64,000 nt of DNA from Mactromeris polynyma (GCA_032209605.1 JASFXZ010000057.1:992001-1056000), one strand, 5' to 3'. Numbered from the stretch's first letter, positions 24,860 to 37,159 are shown. Notes: a model not told the origin generated them from the sequence alone. Numbers and translations: made by a program.

Positions 24860-25487
24860 TGTAAACTTTGAAAAAAAATTGTCCAAAACTATAAAGGCCT
24901 ACAGTTTCTATATTTGGTTTATAACATTGTCTAGTGGTCTTCTTACAAGATTGCATAAATTATTAAGTTCCGTCAAAAAACATGGCTGCCAGGGGGCAGG
25001 TTTGTGTATATGTATATAGTGGAAACTACTAACGACATCTCCTAAACTGCTAAATGGATTTAAACTTCACAGGGATAATTTTAGGTACTCCTCTTTCAAA
25101 GTTATATAAATGGTTCCAGTCTGTTGCATAAGTAGGTCACAGGAGCTAAAAATAGATTTTAAAAGTGAAAAATTTGAAAATCTAATTGTCCAAAACCATA
25201 AGGCTTAGAGGTTTGGTATTTGGTGTGTAGCATTGTCTAGTCTAGTGTCAAAAACCATAAGGTGTAGAGTTTTGATATTGGTATGTGGTCCTCATCCAAG
25301 ATTGTATAAATAATTGAGTTCAGTCAAATAACATGGCTGCTAGGGGCAATGCCTTGTTGGTAGTGGCAATTCTTAACGGCATCTCGTCCTAAACTACAGA
25401 ATACCAATTTATAGGCACATTAATATGATTCAGTCAGAATGGCAGTGTACTTGGGTGAGCAATAGGGCCATCATGGAGCTCTTGTAT
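24860..25487 (+). repeat. dispersed tandem repeat ending in GGGCCATCATGG
   Basis: Two units about 306 bp apart begin TTGTCCAAAACTATAAAGGC and TTGTCCAAAACCATAAGGCT, each followed by ATTTGGT and GCATTGTCTAG or ACATTGTCTAG. The end (ATGGCAGTGTACTTGGGTGA, then AATAGGGCCATCATGGAGCT) matches the end of the repeat at 54235-55080. The terminal GGGCC-ATCAT-GG part can form a small hairpin, as at Helitron or Helentron 3' ends. Family type is inference; there is no coding frame. Confidence 0.7.
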
Positions 25488-27616
25488 TGCTCTTAACTGG
25501 CTAATGGCTATTTTATTTGGAAACAGAAGCTGGTGACTCTTATTTTTATTTCTTTTTCATTTCGTTCACAGTAGGAGACATTATTGTTTAAGTGATGTAA
25601 AGCTTTACAGTGAACTTTTACAGAATAAAAACAACCGAAATTGGTTTAAAAAAACTCATAAAAGGCATACATTTTAAATGAATGAAATGTAACTTATGTT
25701 CTGTAATTGTTTTGTTGATATTAAACCTGTGCTAAAATAGCTAGTCCCTGAACAGAACTACTAAAAACATGTGGCATTCAGGACCAAACTCCATGCAGCA
25801 GTTGCCACCATTTGCATTTAGAAGCTTGAGTTTAATAAGGATTTAAGCTTACAGTGCACTAAACCATCAGCTTTCTGCACAGAGGCTTGGTCGTAATGTT
25901 ATCAGGACAGAAAATAAAGTGTCAAGGGTATGGAATGAAGAAACCTGATAAATGAAAATGACTAAAAGTACAAAAAGAACATAATTCAATTGCAATTGTT
26001 TAATATATCAATAAAATGTACTGTAATAAATGATTAATGTTAAAATGATGTGTACCATCAATTGTTATGAATTATTTGTCTCAAAATTCAGACTATCTTT
26101 GGAAACCTATGAAATATTCCGTCTGGTAACATTTCGTTTGCATTCTTCTTGAAATTTTAAACACCTACAATTGCCTGTAGAAGTCTTTTGATCTTACATA
26201 CATTGTATTTATATTCAAAAACTTTTTTAAACTTCCTTTTTCTGAAGAAGAATTTGCCTTGGTGCTTGGTGTTTTTTTTACAATTCTTACACAATAATAT
26301 TACCTGTTCAATATTTGCAAAACTCTGTTTGTGTTTACATCACTTTTGTTCTTTTACTATGTCTCTATATATTACTTCAAATATTTCTCAATAATTATTC
26401 TGCTACACGTTTCCAGGGACATTGATGCCTTGCATCAACTTTCTCTTGTATGTTATTGCACTGTTCAATGGATGTATAATGAGAGGAAGGTACAGTAGGT
26501 ACAGAACTAATTGATGGAAGTGCTAAGTGTCCATGGTGGTGTGTTTATACTAATTGGATAATATGATCGTTATGATAGACTGACCAGGCAATCATGTGTT
26601 TATCTGGTTATTGGTAATAGATCTTGTGTTTAGTTTCTCATTAATCATATCAGATAATGTTTTCATTGATGAAATAGTTTCTCACATCTCCTGTCTTACT
26701 GCCTGGAATGATTGCAAAATCATTGGATGAGTGAGATGGTTTCCCAATTAGGCTGTTTTTCTAGGGTAATTTACTTGTTCTTTAAACAGAAAACAATGGT
26801 GGTATCTAATGATACTGTCGTCTAAAATTAGCTGTAATTCGCTTTTGTCTTCAAATATACTGCAAAAATTTATATAAGGGATAGAACTGTAAAGCCTCAT
26901 TTCATGTAATTACTTGATAAAAAATTTCATAATTTACAGGTTACAGAACTTTAATTTTAACATATTTATGTACAATACAATATATTATGAGCAATACTCA
27001 CTCCTTGATCGGTACAGCAAGTTCTGTTTTTGTTTATGATGATATTTGTGACATGTTTGTGGAAATAATTAATTTCGGTGGTTGCTGTACACTTCAGTTA
27101 CAAATTGTTTTATTGTTTGTGTTGACGTTTAATGCTTCCTGAAGTGATCTCCAGCATTCATGGTTGACCATCCAGAACATTCTACTGTCTTCTTTCTCAT
27201 TAATTGTCTCTACCACTGAGGGGGTACTTAATGTGTGTTTCATCTCTGGTGGTCATAACAGATCTACTCTGGATTGTTGTAAATATAAAGCGTTTCCCTC
27301 TAATTCTGTGTTACAAACAACAGTGGGGCTGGAATAACTTTGATAACAGAGAGAGGAGTTCAGGTCTTCAATGCATACACAATTAATCTTGGTTTGTACC
27401 CCTGGTATATTAAGCTCTTAGACCATACTCTTACTTTAGGTCACCGCAATCTGCCAGTTTTATCATTGTCTAGAAGATATTCCATGTTTAACCCTATGTT
27501 ATCTCTCCTTGTGTCATTGAGAGTATAAAAGTCTCACAGTTGTATCGCAATTCTACAAGCTATGGTATTTTTTTTAACCATATTCCTCGGCCCTTATTTT
27601 TTATAAATCACTTTAT
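25488..27616. other. AT-rich non-coding background
   Basis: Nothing recognised. Confidence 0.45.
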
Positions 27617-27634
27617 CCCCCCCCCCCCCCCCCC
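27617..27634 (+). repeat. poly(dC) tract, 18 bases
   Basis: Eighteen consecutive C, one of the two longest G/C homopolymers in the window. Confidence 0.95.
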
Positions 27635-30129
27635 TCGTACATTCTGAGTTTTGTGTGTGCAACTCCTCTTACTCCAGTTAGCAGATTGGCATCAAACTTT
27701 CAGAAAGGATAACTTACCTCCATGTGTAAGAAATTTGGCTGCCTCTGAACCAATTAACAAGTTGACAAATTCGGCAATGTAAGTATTGTCATTGAGGTTG
27801 GACTATGGAAGACTGTATAAGTCACAGTGTAGAGCAACTATACATGCAGTTGTGTCAGAAAACCACCAGACTTGTACCTGAGTCTATGCACTGGTGGTGT
27901 GGGGGACATTTTCGTATCTTGCAGTGGATACATTTCCAGTATTTCCAGATTTGTGGATTAATTTGTCAAGAACACAAATAAACAATTACATTTGGTCTTC
28001 TGCCATGTCACTGCACTCACCAAGGCTAGTCTAATTTGTAATTATGGCGTTGACTGCTTAAACATGGTGATATAAAACTAATGCTACATTTTCTCCAATT
28101 TCCCCAAATTCTTTGCACATACAGTGAAGAGAGGCAACGCTAATTACCATATCGAACTGTTTCACAAGCATTGAAGGATAGTACCTCGTATATTATTCCA
28201 ATTACATTCTACTGCAACTTTGCTGCTTCTTGCTTGGAATTAGTTCCCTGGAATTCGCAGAATAATTTAATCAAGACACATTGCCTTAGGTGTAGGTGTT
28301 TGTAATTGATGCTGCTTCCTTTATATTCTTACCTTAGTTAAAGTCTCGATTGTGGTGTGTTGCTTGACATTGCGCTTTACTCTACTTACAGTGCCTTCAG
28401 GCTTGCAGATACTTTATGCCCTGTCTGTAGCTTCTAGTGATTCTGTATATCATTCACAACTGTGGAACCTTTAAACCTGCACTGAATCCAGATTGCTTTT
28501 AATATTATTCATATCAGCCTTGACGCAGGAATATGACTGGTTCCAAGTGCAAAACAAATTCTATTTCTGCTACCAAGTTACATGCTTGCAATTAAGGCGA
28601 AACCAAATGGATCACTCGTTCGTCGGATTTTCCACACCAAATTATCAGGATTTGAAAAACAAATATTTTAATTTGCGCTGGGTCGAAATTTCCTGGTACC
28701 AAAAAAAGGTGAATTGCGTATTAATTTGTCGGGGTTTTGTTTGTTTATTATCATCCGCAAATGGAAGAACATGTTCCCAGCGACTAGCGCTTTATCGTGT
28801 CGGTAGACTGTCTTGCACACAGGTACTTGACTAATGTCAAAATGTGTATATATATGTATCTTTTATATGCATATATATACGGAAACTTGTATGCAACGAG
28901 TTGCCAGCTTGGCTACAGAGACGAGTGGTACCGTCCCACAGCATTTTTGTGCTTTGATTTTTTACTTAGGTATCACCACATCTTAATAATGCCATCTGTC
29001 CCCATTTATAAAGGTCACACATAATAATAACTGAATTTTCTGCATCATTATTGAGACCTATTTCACTTTCATTATTATATAGTTCTTGTCATTAGTAGAA
29101 ATTTTGCAGTGAATTTATTATGCTATTTGTTAGAGACAAGCTACAATATTGGCTTGTAAAGTGTGATTTATATGTAGGTACCGTTGTTGGGGAGTTGGCA
29201 TAATTATGGTCTGAGTTTTCTAAGGTGGGCTTTGTATTAATGTTAATTTCTGTATGTAAAGAGAGGGCAATTATTACAGGCATACTTCCCTGGTTTTCTT
29301 TCATTAGATGAAGTGGGTGTTCTGTTGTTATTAAAACTGGTTACATTGGAATGAAGTTATTATTATTGGTATGACTGTAATACTAATATTTCAGTTATTT
29401 TTTTAACAAATATTCATTTTGTCTCACCATCATGGCTTCATCCTGCATCAAAAGTAAATTATTATAAAATGTGACATTTTGTAAATATGCAGCAAATTGC
29501 TGCGGAATTATTCTAGACAAATTTTCTCTAGGATGTCTGGCTCATTTTCTGTGTGCATCGGCATTCTGTTATGAGATGTTGTCATTTTCTGTTGGCATTT
29601 GATTTGTTTTGGCTTGCATTGAATGCTTAGTTGATTATGTTTCAGTTTTGATAAAGCTCCTTAATTGGTTCTACAAACATTAATTACCTGAGGAATAAAA
29701 ATGATAATTCTTGAAGTGAATTCGTTATTGATGCATATTGAAATGCATTAGTAAATATCATTAGAGATCTTGCTTATTGATATCCATTCTGTCTAGAATC
29801 AGCATTGTTCTGTTCAGTTAACTTCTCATAATCATGTACAGGTGGGCTTAATCGCTTGGAAGCATTCTGGGTAGAAAATAAATTCTTATTTGTTATGTGC
29901 ATAAAGACTACGCAATACCTGTGAAATAATAAGCATGAACGGTAACTAGCGGTAGTAAAATTATATTGTCATATCTTTATAAATGTTAGGAATGTTATAA
30001 AAATAACTTGGGCTAGATGAAGACTGTAAGCTTTCTGTAATACTCCCCATCTTCTGGTATAGATTTCATTCCATGAGGGATGTTATACACTGGACGTGCA
30101 AAATGATTGATATTTGCCAGTCTTTATTT
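27635..30129. other. background with one CpG-richer stretch (28580-28950)
   Basis: Most of this is featureless. At 28580-28950 CpG is noticeably denser than around it (for example ACTCGTTCGTCGG, GCGCTGGGTCG, CGACTAGCGC). A 113-codon plus-strand frame (28493-28834) crosses it, the longest simple open frame on the plus strand. I recognise no domain and no convincing exon boundaries. It may be a transposon fragment or an unrecognised exon. Confidence 0.3.
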
Positions 30130-30411
30130 GGCTCAGCCGTACTAACATAGTTTTGCTATTTGCATATCACTGTTGTGTAAATCAATCAAATCTTACGTCA
30201 ACCACCGAGGCAATTTCTCTTCTTCCGAACAAGGTTTGTAACCTTGACGCGGATTGGTTAACCTTTCGATAAAGGTATATTGCACTAACAAAATCCATTT
30301 TGGATCTGTAGTGACCAGCAATTATAACATCTCGGCATTTTTTATGTTGCCCAACAGATCTTAACCTTCAAATTGTGCCGATCATCTTTTTTCAAAATAT
30401 TCGTTGTTTTC
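30130..30411 (-). mobile_element. L repeat, short copy (minus orientation)
   Basis: The left edge GGCTCAGCCGTACTAACATA is the reverse complement of the right edge of the other L copies. The right edge ACCTTCAAATTGTGCCGATC followed by TCTTTTTTCAAAATATTC matches their left edge. At about 250 bp between the termini it lacks the middle of the long copies. It shares that short structure with 46708-46996, including CAATTTCTCTTCTTCCGAAC and GGTTAACCTTTCGATAAAGG. Confidence 0.8.
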
Positions 30412-31056
30412 AATTTCATTGATTCTGCATTGTTAATACAAAATGCTATTTTGTAAAGAATAATGGTCTGAAATTGTTCTTCCAGCACATTTGTTATCTG
30501 CCAGTTGACATTTCAGATATTTATCAACTCAATTCAATTTAATCTAAGCTGTTTTTAAGTTGAACTTGTCAAATTAGTCAGATGTAAGATGTAAATTATA
30601 GTGATTTTGTTATAGTTTTGAACTTTTTTGTGTTGATCAAAATGAGTACCAATTCAAATGTACATGTTGAGTTACTATCAAGTATCTGGGATCTTTATTA
30701 TAGGTGTTTATTTGATGTGCATTGAATGCTTGAAATAGTCTACATCAGTCTTGTATTCTCGACAAAGGTAGATGTGATGGGAGATGTATGCCTGCATATT
30801 TATTATCAGACCATTGTAACAACACTGGGTGTTAACTTAATCCTTATGTACACAGTAACACTGTCTCCTTGGAGACACCAGAACACTTCACACCATATTG
30901 TCTAAAATTCTTGGTTCTAGGCAGCTGCCAATACTTGCTTAACTCTCTTGCATTTAGAAATGGAGCCCCTACCAGATTGATTCCAATAAATGTCTGGCTG
31001 AGGTGACCTTGATATTACGAGTAGAGAAAATGGAAAAAAGCTTCCATGATTATTTG
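30412..31056. other. AT-rich non-coding background
   Basis: Nothing recognised. Confidence 0.45.
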
Positions 31057-31270
31057 TCAATATCTCGTAAATGCTCCCCCCCCCCTCCCGAATTCTTACT
31101 GTAACTTTATTCCGAATACTTATCTTTCATGTCCAATATATCAAAGAATCAAACTATAAAATGGAATGTTCAAACAATAAAAACACTAACTGTTAAGTAC
31201 TTTCTATAATGTTAAACATTAAAAAGTCAACTTAGTGTCACAGTGAATGTACATGTACATTCATCCAGAA

Positions 31271-31989
31271 TTAATGTCCGGGGCTGTCATAATCAGAACA
31301 TATTTTCTCTGAATCGCTGTCAATGTCACTGTTTCCCGACAGTATGACCTTGTTAACAACCTTAGCATTCTCCAACACTTGTTCTACAATCTCAATGTTG
31401 TTGCGGGAAAATCCCTCAAACGGGTCGTCTTCCAGTTCAGAATGTAGAAATAAATGATCATCAGAGCCATCAAGCGCCGACGAAATTCCCCACTTAAATG
31501 ATTTTCGTATGATCTCTGGTGTAATACAAGCCCATGATTCCTTAATCTATCACAGAAGTAGCGAATTTTGGTGGTGTTTTACAGTTTCCCGGTCCTACAC
31601 ATGATTGTATACAATCACGCCACTCGGCACATCATTCTTCGGGAGAGATCTTACTCAGGGCAAATGTTCAAGTGGTGCTAACTCTGTACTGTCGGCAAAG
31701 GCTCCAAGCGTTACAGTCATCTTTTGCTTCTCTCCCGTCCCGTGGAATAGACGGACACCTCAGTGTCACCCTTTGTCAAGTAAGTGTTTTTTCCTGGCAT
31801 CTCGAGGTAAACAGGCATATCGTCCATATTCCCAATGTCCATATCGCTGTAGTCCTGTAGCCGTCTCATACAAATCACGTAAATGAGAAATTTGTCAATC
31901 AGTTCATTGTAACTTCGATCGACTTCTGTGGAATGTGCGTAGTTCTGCGAAAGCTGATGTTGTTTCGCTTCTTAAAGCCAGTGAATCTT
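31271..31989 (-). pseudogene. pogo-like transposase, C-terminal part (broken)
   Basis: On the minus strand the right flank of E2 continues as RFTGFKKRNNISFRR and THIPQK, the end of the DNA-binding region of pogo-type transposases. A frameshift near 31906 leads to a DDE_1-like start, with GNMDDMP (around 31810-31833) supplying the first catalytic Asp, then MPVYLEMPGKNTYLTKGDTE. Further on, LPKNDVPSGVIVY is followed by stops. The segment with the second and third acidic residues appears deleted. Reading resumes near 31550 with IKESWACITPEIIRKSFKWG, then ISSALDGSDDH, the usual pogo C-terminus, and an acidic tail ending at a TAA at 31271. Frameshifts, stops and the deletion make it non-functional. 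Confidence 0.85.
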
Positions 31990-32004
31990 TACCCCTACAA
32001 AAAA

Positions 32005-32172
32005 GTTCATGAACTTTTGATGAATATTCATGAAACGACAAAATGTGCCTTTCATGAACTTTTTCATGAACTTTTAGTCTATGAAATTTTGTAACAAAAA
32101 GTTCATGAACTAAAAAAAGGTTCATGAAAGGCACATTTTGTCATTTCATGAATATTCATCAAAAGTTCATGA
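32005..32172. repeat. long inverted repeat at the left end of E2
   Basis: The left arm 32005-32059 and the right arm 32120-32172 are reverse complements over about 53 bp with very few mismatches. Both contain AAAATGTGCCTTTCATGAAC or its complement and GATGAATATTCATGAAA. The ~60-bp loop also holds GTTCATGAAC. This would form a very stable hairpin as single-stranded DNA or RNA. Confidence 0.9.
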
Positions 32173-32234
32173 TTTTTTGTTAGTTCATGAACTTTAAGTT
32201 CATGGACTTTTTGTTCATGAACTTTTATGAAAAA

Positions 32235-32385
32235 GTGGTATGTATACCAGCAGTAAATTTATGTTGCATTCCACTGAAAGTTGACTGCGACCACACCAGT
32301 GGAATAAACTTTGGTTGAATACTGGCAGAATACCTGCAGTTAACTTTCAGTGGAATACCACAGAAATTCACTGCTGGTATACCAC
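32235..32385. repeat. second inverted repeat inside E2
   Basis: The outer arms GTGGTATGTATACCAGCAGT and ACTGCTGGTATACCAC pair imperfectly. Inner arms ATTCCACTGAAAGTT (32269) and AACTTTCAGTGGAAT (32342) pair perfectly. It may be a nested MITE or part of E2; the 151-bp size and clean arms favour a MITE, but no target duplication is clear. Confidence 0.7.
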
Positions 32386-32719
32386 TGAAATACCAGCGAC
32401 AAACTGTCAGTGTTAAAGCCCACTCAATTTATCATACACATGTATCCTAGTTACAAAATAAGACAAATAATAAGACAATACATTGATTCGTAACTATCGT
32501 TTAACTGGTTTACCTAAAACATAATTAATTTTACACATTCTTTGATATGAACAGAGCTTGTACAACACACAATTAAATATTAATCAAACTTGATTTATAT
32601 CATTACATTCATAAACAAAAATACTTTGTACTCAAAATGCAATCATAACAATAATAAACACATTTTGTAAAAACAATTACTGAAAACTGAAATACTTGGA
32701 CAAATTTAAACCGTATATT

Positions 32720-33660
32720 ATATGTGTGTAAGTTAATCTGAGTTAGGAAATAAAGTACATGTATATATGAAAATCATTGTTGACTTCCACATCACCACAC
32801 AAAAACAATTGTGCACTATCATCAACAGAAATCACTATGCATAGATGCACCAATCTCTTCCTGGTTACCATAAAACGTCCAAGACTAGAGAAGCAACCGG
32901 CGAGTTTTCAATACATCTTTAATATGACATCACCTCGAGAGCAATACCATTGTTTTAAATAAAAAAATAAAATTTTACTACTGACTTGAAAATACAAACA
33001 ACAAATTGAAAATATGAATTTAAATTTCTTTGCTTGTGATGTACACTTAATGGTATTTACAAAATCAAGCAGGCAAAATTACATAAAAATATTAATAATT
33101 GACCAACGTAAGTAAAACATGACAAAATCAAAAGCTTAAATAATTAAGTCAATCACGGAGTGCATAAAATTGCTGCACACATTAAATTAATTTCATCAGA
33201 ATTAATTCTCAATGCTAGGAAATAATAGCAATTGACACCAGTATTAAACCGTTTAAGGACGGTTAAGCAGCGTTATTTTGGTCGGGAAATATCGGGATGA
33301 AATTCAACACTGCAACCAACTTTAAATCCGAGAGTGTTCCAACAACATACAGTCACACTTGCACGATCGGTAAGTTTATTTGTTCCATGGAAGTTGTTAC
33401 TACGTGTGATCGTTGACTTTAGTACGGCTTTCGTCCGACAATGCTCCCGTTTCTATATTAATTAAGGGAGGTAATGCTACCCATAACCATCAGGTTAAAG
33501 ACAAGTATATACCGGACTCGACCGAAGAGCGGACGGTATGCACTTCATTGACGTACGACAAATACGTTGTTACGGCGGACTTTTGGTCAAATGGTGGTTT
33601 TATTCGGCTCATTCTTGAGTAATGATATCAAATTTAGTGCAGAATATTTGCCTTAAACAA
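32720..33660. other. E2 interior of unknown origin, CpG-rich
   Basis: This stretch is not shared with E1. Its later part (33250-33610) has dense CpG, unlike the surroundings, and a 69-codon plus-strand frame (33413-33622) with no recognised domain. It includes AAGGGAGGTAATGCTACCC. It could be captured host DNA or diverged transposon sequence. Confidence 0.3.
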
Positions 33661-34079
33661 GATTTCTCGACGAAAAAATTTGCAACAAATAATGAACTAT
33701 TCCACTGATAAATTAATGTCTGAAAAAAACATTCAGTGTTTTTGAGAAATTATCATGTCTGCAAAATTCTTATTGGTCATTTGGTCAAAAGTTTAAGTTT
33801 GAAAATTCAATTGGATTGTTGTTGTTAAATTATCAAGCCTGAAATGAGAAGCTGCAATCAAAACTTACAACTGTCTGTGTAGATCTATCATTCAGTGATT
33901 ATAAATAAACACCACAGCCAGATTCTCAGATTATGCTTTATCATTTCATTTGGTAACCTCAAAAATTAGTGCTTTAATTAGGATCATACATTTATTTCAT
34001 GGGAGCACTGAAACTATCAATATTTCAAGTGGCATCAAGTTATACCACTGGCAAAAATAATACATCAAAATGAAAGTTC

Positions 34080-34430
34080 ATTGACTATTTGGAAGGTCCA
34101 TGAGAAGTTCATGAACTTTCCATAAGTAATTCAAAAGTTCATAAACTGGAGAATCATCAAAGTAAAAGTTCATGAACTTTCCATAAGTAATTCAAAAGTT
34201 CATAAACTGGAGGATCATCAAAATGAAAGTTCATGAACTATTTTGGCAGGTCCATGAACAGTTCAAGAACTTTTAATAAGTAATTCAAAAGTTCATGAAC
34301 TGGAGGTTCATCAAAGTAAAAGTTCATGAAATTTCAATAAATAATTCAACAGTTCATGAACTGAAAATTCATCAAAGTGAAAGTTCATGAACTTTGATGG
34401 TAGGTTCATGAACTTCATGAACCTTTTTCG
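34080..34430. repeat. right subterminal array of E2
   Basis: About five degenerate units of 45-65 bp each contain AAGTTCATGAACTTT, then ATAAGTAATTCAAAAGTTCA and an ATCATCAAA-like linker. They put GTTCATGAAC or near copies at roughly regular spacing up to the right terminus. Confidence 0.85.
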
Positions 34431-34437
34431 CTGGGTA

Positions 34438-34785
34438 ACCATTGAGTGCTTTAAAGGATTGGCAGCCTGATTCTTATTGTAGTCGCATAGCTTCAATTTT
34501 CAATCCCTTTCCTGTAACACGAACGCCACCATCTCGCCGCTCCGTGAACCAATTCAGAAGTTTTTCTTCAATGTCCATGTTTTTCAATGGCCTACCGCTA
34601 GATCTCTCCTGGGATTTTTTGAGTGTTTCTATTTTCGCCTTTGACTGACACCACTCGCGCTCCCTTTTCCGGTCTACCTTAAATACATTTGTAGCAAAAT
34701 ATTTGCTCTTCGCTTCCGCAATACAAATCACTTTTAACTTACATGCTGCCGAGTATGATCTGTGTTTTTCGACTCGAGACGACAT
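34438..34785 (-). pseudogene. pogo-like transposase, N-terminal part
   Basis: The frame starts at 34785 (MSSRVEKHRSYSAACKLKVI) and runs about 100 codons. Residues 8-60 resemble the Brinker-type helix-turn-helix found at the N-terminus of many pogo/Tigger transposases (SYSAACKLKVI, FKVDRKREREW). Residues 65-103 begin a CENP-B-like domain (SGRPLKNMDIEEKLLNWFTE, RRDGGVRVTGK). A stop follows IEAMRLQ, after which ESGCQSFKALNG continues in the same frame up to the E2 boundary at 34437. The rest of the gene lies on the far side of E2. Confidence 0.85.
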
Positions 34786-35107
34786 TGTTACAAGAACTGT
34801 AATTCAAAACTCGGTGAACTGGGGCAAATGACGATGGTCACGTAGGCACATGTAAGACGCATAATTCTGCTAGCTGTGACGTACGAGCGTCGGACAGATC
34901 AAAGGTTTTGTTGTGAAGATAATTTAGGCTAGTGCGTGCCAGTATTGACATTTTTGGCTTAGATCAGAGGTTAGAAATTGGCTAGTCAGTACCATACTTA
35001 TTCTAATAGATTCATTTTTTACTTTAAAAAAAGTGTCTCAGTGATTTTTTACCCCTATGTAAATTTATTAGGGAATATTCAGCAAGTCTTTCTATGGTTC
35101 ATATTCA

Positions 35108-35561
35108 TTTTTTGTGTTGTAGAAACAGTTCCATTAAAGTAATTTTTAAAGTAAAGTTTATCAATTTTGAGCAATTTGGATTGTTACATTTATCGAGAAA
35201 AATTGATATAAATGGATCAGAAAGTAGGCCAGCTACCAAATGACTAAGAGTAACAATTTTACTGGATTTCTTGTGGTAGGTGTGGGAGATTTCTGTTCAT
35301 CAACATTCACTTTTTTCATCTGTCAGTGTCAGTGGATCTTAAGATATGACATTGTATTAATAATTGTAGAGCTTACAAATCATTAGAATTATGTCACAAA
35401 ACATTTAAGACTTTGTTTTGTTTAAAAGTTATTGTGGTGATTTGAAATTTTGATATTTGCAAATAAATAATCTAACTTACTTAATTGCATCTTGGCTCTT
35501 GATCAAGTTTGCTTTTGTTTGTTTTAACATTCTACTTGTCTAGTTTTTGTAATATGCAGTA
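35108..35561. other. AT-rich non-coding spacer
   Basis: Nothing recognised between two sets of pogo-type termini. Confidence 0.45.
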
Positions 35562-36290
35562 TATTGTATATGCCCTATTAAATGCCCCCTGCTCTATTAG
35601 ACGCACACCTGCAATTTTTGAGATTGTACCTCGGATTTGACATATTGTTGAAAAACAGTAAATCAGTTATGTCAAAATCACGACAAAAATCGATGCAGGC
35701 TTTCACTTCCACATAAATCATAATCACATTTTCATACCTGTCATAATTTATTGGACATCACCAGAACAAAAGTAAACATGAGTAAAACTGTTGATTGGAT
35801 CTCACGTAAAACCACCAATGACCTTAAGTTTTTGCACCAGGTACAGTCGTATATATATCTGTCTCATAAAACATTTCATGTTTAATGATTATTAAATGAT
35901 CATCATTAACAAAATCACCACCCACAATGGATGACCTTTTTCAACGGGCATGGTGCCTATGAAATCTGCGAGTAGAATTTTTCGCGAGTAGAATTTTTCG
36001 ACTCGCTGCACTTTAAACATTTTTTGCGCAAACATAATTATGCTTCTATTTTTATTTAAAATGTAAACATGCTGATACATATCTACTTTCTGATAGAGAG
36101 AGAAATAGACAACTGCCACGCTTACCCATGTAATTGAAATGTTTCTTCATGATGACTTGAGTTGTGGTACAGTGTTCTGCAATTTTTAGTCAATTGAACC
36201 AAATATTAAATCACACTTTTTCGGACTCTAATGTTCATCTAATTGGCGTTTTGCAGCCTGCCGGGCATTTTAAATAGAACATATACGGTA
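35562..36290. mobile_element. non-autonomous pogo-type element
   Basis: Left TATTGTATATGCCCTATTAA (35562) and, in reverse complement, right TACCGTATATGTTCTATTTA (36290) form an imperfect inverted repeat that includes the flanking TA. Beyond these, ATGCCCC and GACGCACACC on the left recall pogo/Tigger-like ends. The interior has no transposase. The left terminus could instead pair with the terminus at 37403, making a longer composite. Confidence 0.6.
35968..35999. repeat. 16-bp tandem duplication
   Basis: GCGAGTAGAATTTTTC occurs twice in exact tandem (35968 and 35984), followed by GACTCGC. Confidence 0.9.
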
Positions 36291-37159
36291 AGTGGTGAAG
36301 TTTGCAACATAGAAATGTTTGCAAATATCCCAAATTCAATAATATCATGGAAATATCGGCCAGCTTAAATTTCCTTGTCCACTGAAGTACATTGATATAT
36401 GCTTTACTATAATTAAATTATACTCACCAAACTTAATCCACCTATGCAGTAGTTAGCTGGGTGCTTTTCTCTGCTACAGAGGGACTGGTTTGGTAAACAA
36501 CTTAGTAATTCTTTACACTGTGAAACAATTGACATGCAAGACCAACATCATAAAAGACATAGAAAGAAAAAAAACATCATGCAAGTAAAATTATATCATA
36601 AATGACTTAGCAGGTACCCGGTAACAACACTGGCGCGGCCTTTTCTCTAATTCGCTGCTGATATACCGGTATTACTAACAAATGGTAGAAGTTACAGTTG
36701 CTTTTACAGTTTAAATTGTTTTAAGTAATGTCAATAAAATGTGTCTCAAAAATTTAAGATGTGAATGAAATATTACATCCTTGGTCATAAATTACTCCAT
36801 GTAATAAACTTGTTTTCAGGAAACAATAACATTTTCCAATTTCATCTTTTCACAAAACTTGTTTTATGTATTCAGTTTTTTATAAATTCAGTTATTCATG
36901 CAATATCCTCTTCATATACAATTTTTTACCATCATGAAATTATCCAAGCCCTAGGCAGCTGTATAAAATCTTCCTGTCCACTCTGCTATTGTATTCCATT
37001 CATAAAATGCTGATGGAATAGATTGATTGAGTATGCTATCTTGGTTGTTAAAATCTACCTAACAGAATATAAAGTAGGCCTCTCATGAACATGTAAATAA
37101 TGTTAAAACATTGGATCTGTTACTTGACTCTCACATTTTATAATTATTGCTTTTATTAT
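36291..37159. other. AT-rich non-coding background
   Basis: Nothing recognised; a short stretch with TACCCGG and ACCGGTATT near 36615-36675 is not assignable. Confidence 0.4.

Larger units (their letters stand above)
31992..34435. mobile_element. E2: second palindrome-array element, inserted in the pogo transposase
   Basis: E2 is 2444 bp, flanked by TA at 31990-31991 and 34436-34437. Left end CCCCTACAAAAAAG; right end in reverse complement CCCAGCGAAAAAGG; both then run into GTTCATGAA. Removing E2 plus one TA brings the two transposase halves into the same frame on the minus strand, which proves the boundaries. Subterminal regions are full of the palindrome GTTCATGAAC. Block 32571-32710 matches E1. 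The interior (about 32720-33660) is unrelated to E1. There is no transposase, so it needs a partner to move. Confidence 0.85.
31057..35107 (-). mobile_element. pogo-like transposon carrying a nested E2 insertion
   Basis: This is the probable extent of the element that holds the broken transposase. Upstream of the transposase start, TTATTAGGGAATATTCAGCAA (35086-35106) reads as a terminus: in reverse complement it gives TTGCTGAATATTCCCTAATA, close to the terminus near 37380-37405. The opposite edge, around CAATATCTCGTAAATGCTCC (31059-31078), resembles the same terminus. Without E2 the element would be about 1.6 kb. The edges are weakly supported; the transposase halves inside are much firmer. 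Confidence 0.5.

Noticed and set aside
28493..28834. 113-codon plus-strand frame as a gene
   Set aside because: There is no recognisable domain and no convincing splice sites; only a CpG-richer context. Left as unexplained.
31605..31886. Plus-strand open frames of 62-93 codons
   Set aside because: They are antisense to the pogo-like transposase pseudogene.
34442..34648. Plus-strand 68-codon frame
   Set aside because: It is antisense to the N-terminal half of the pogo-like transposase.
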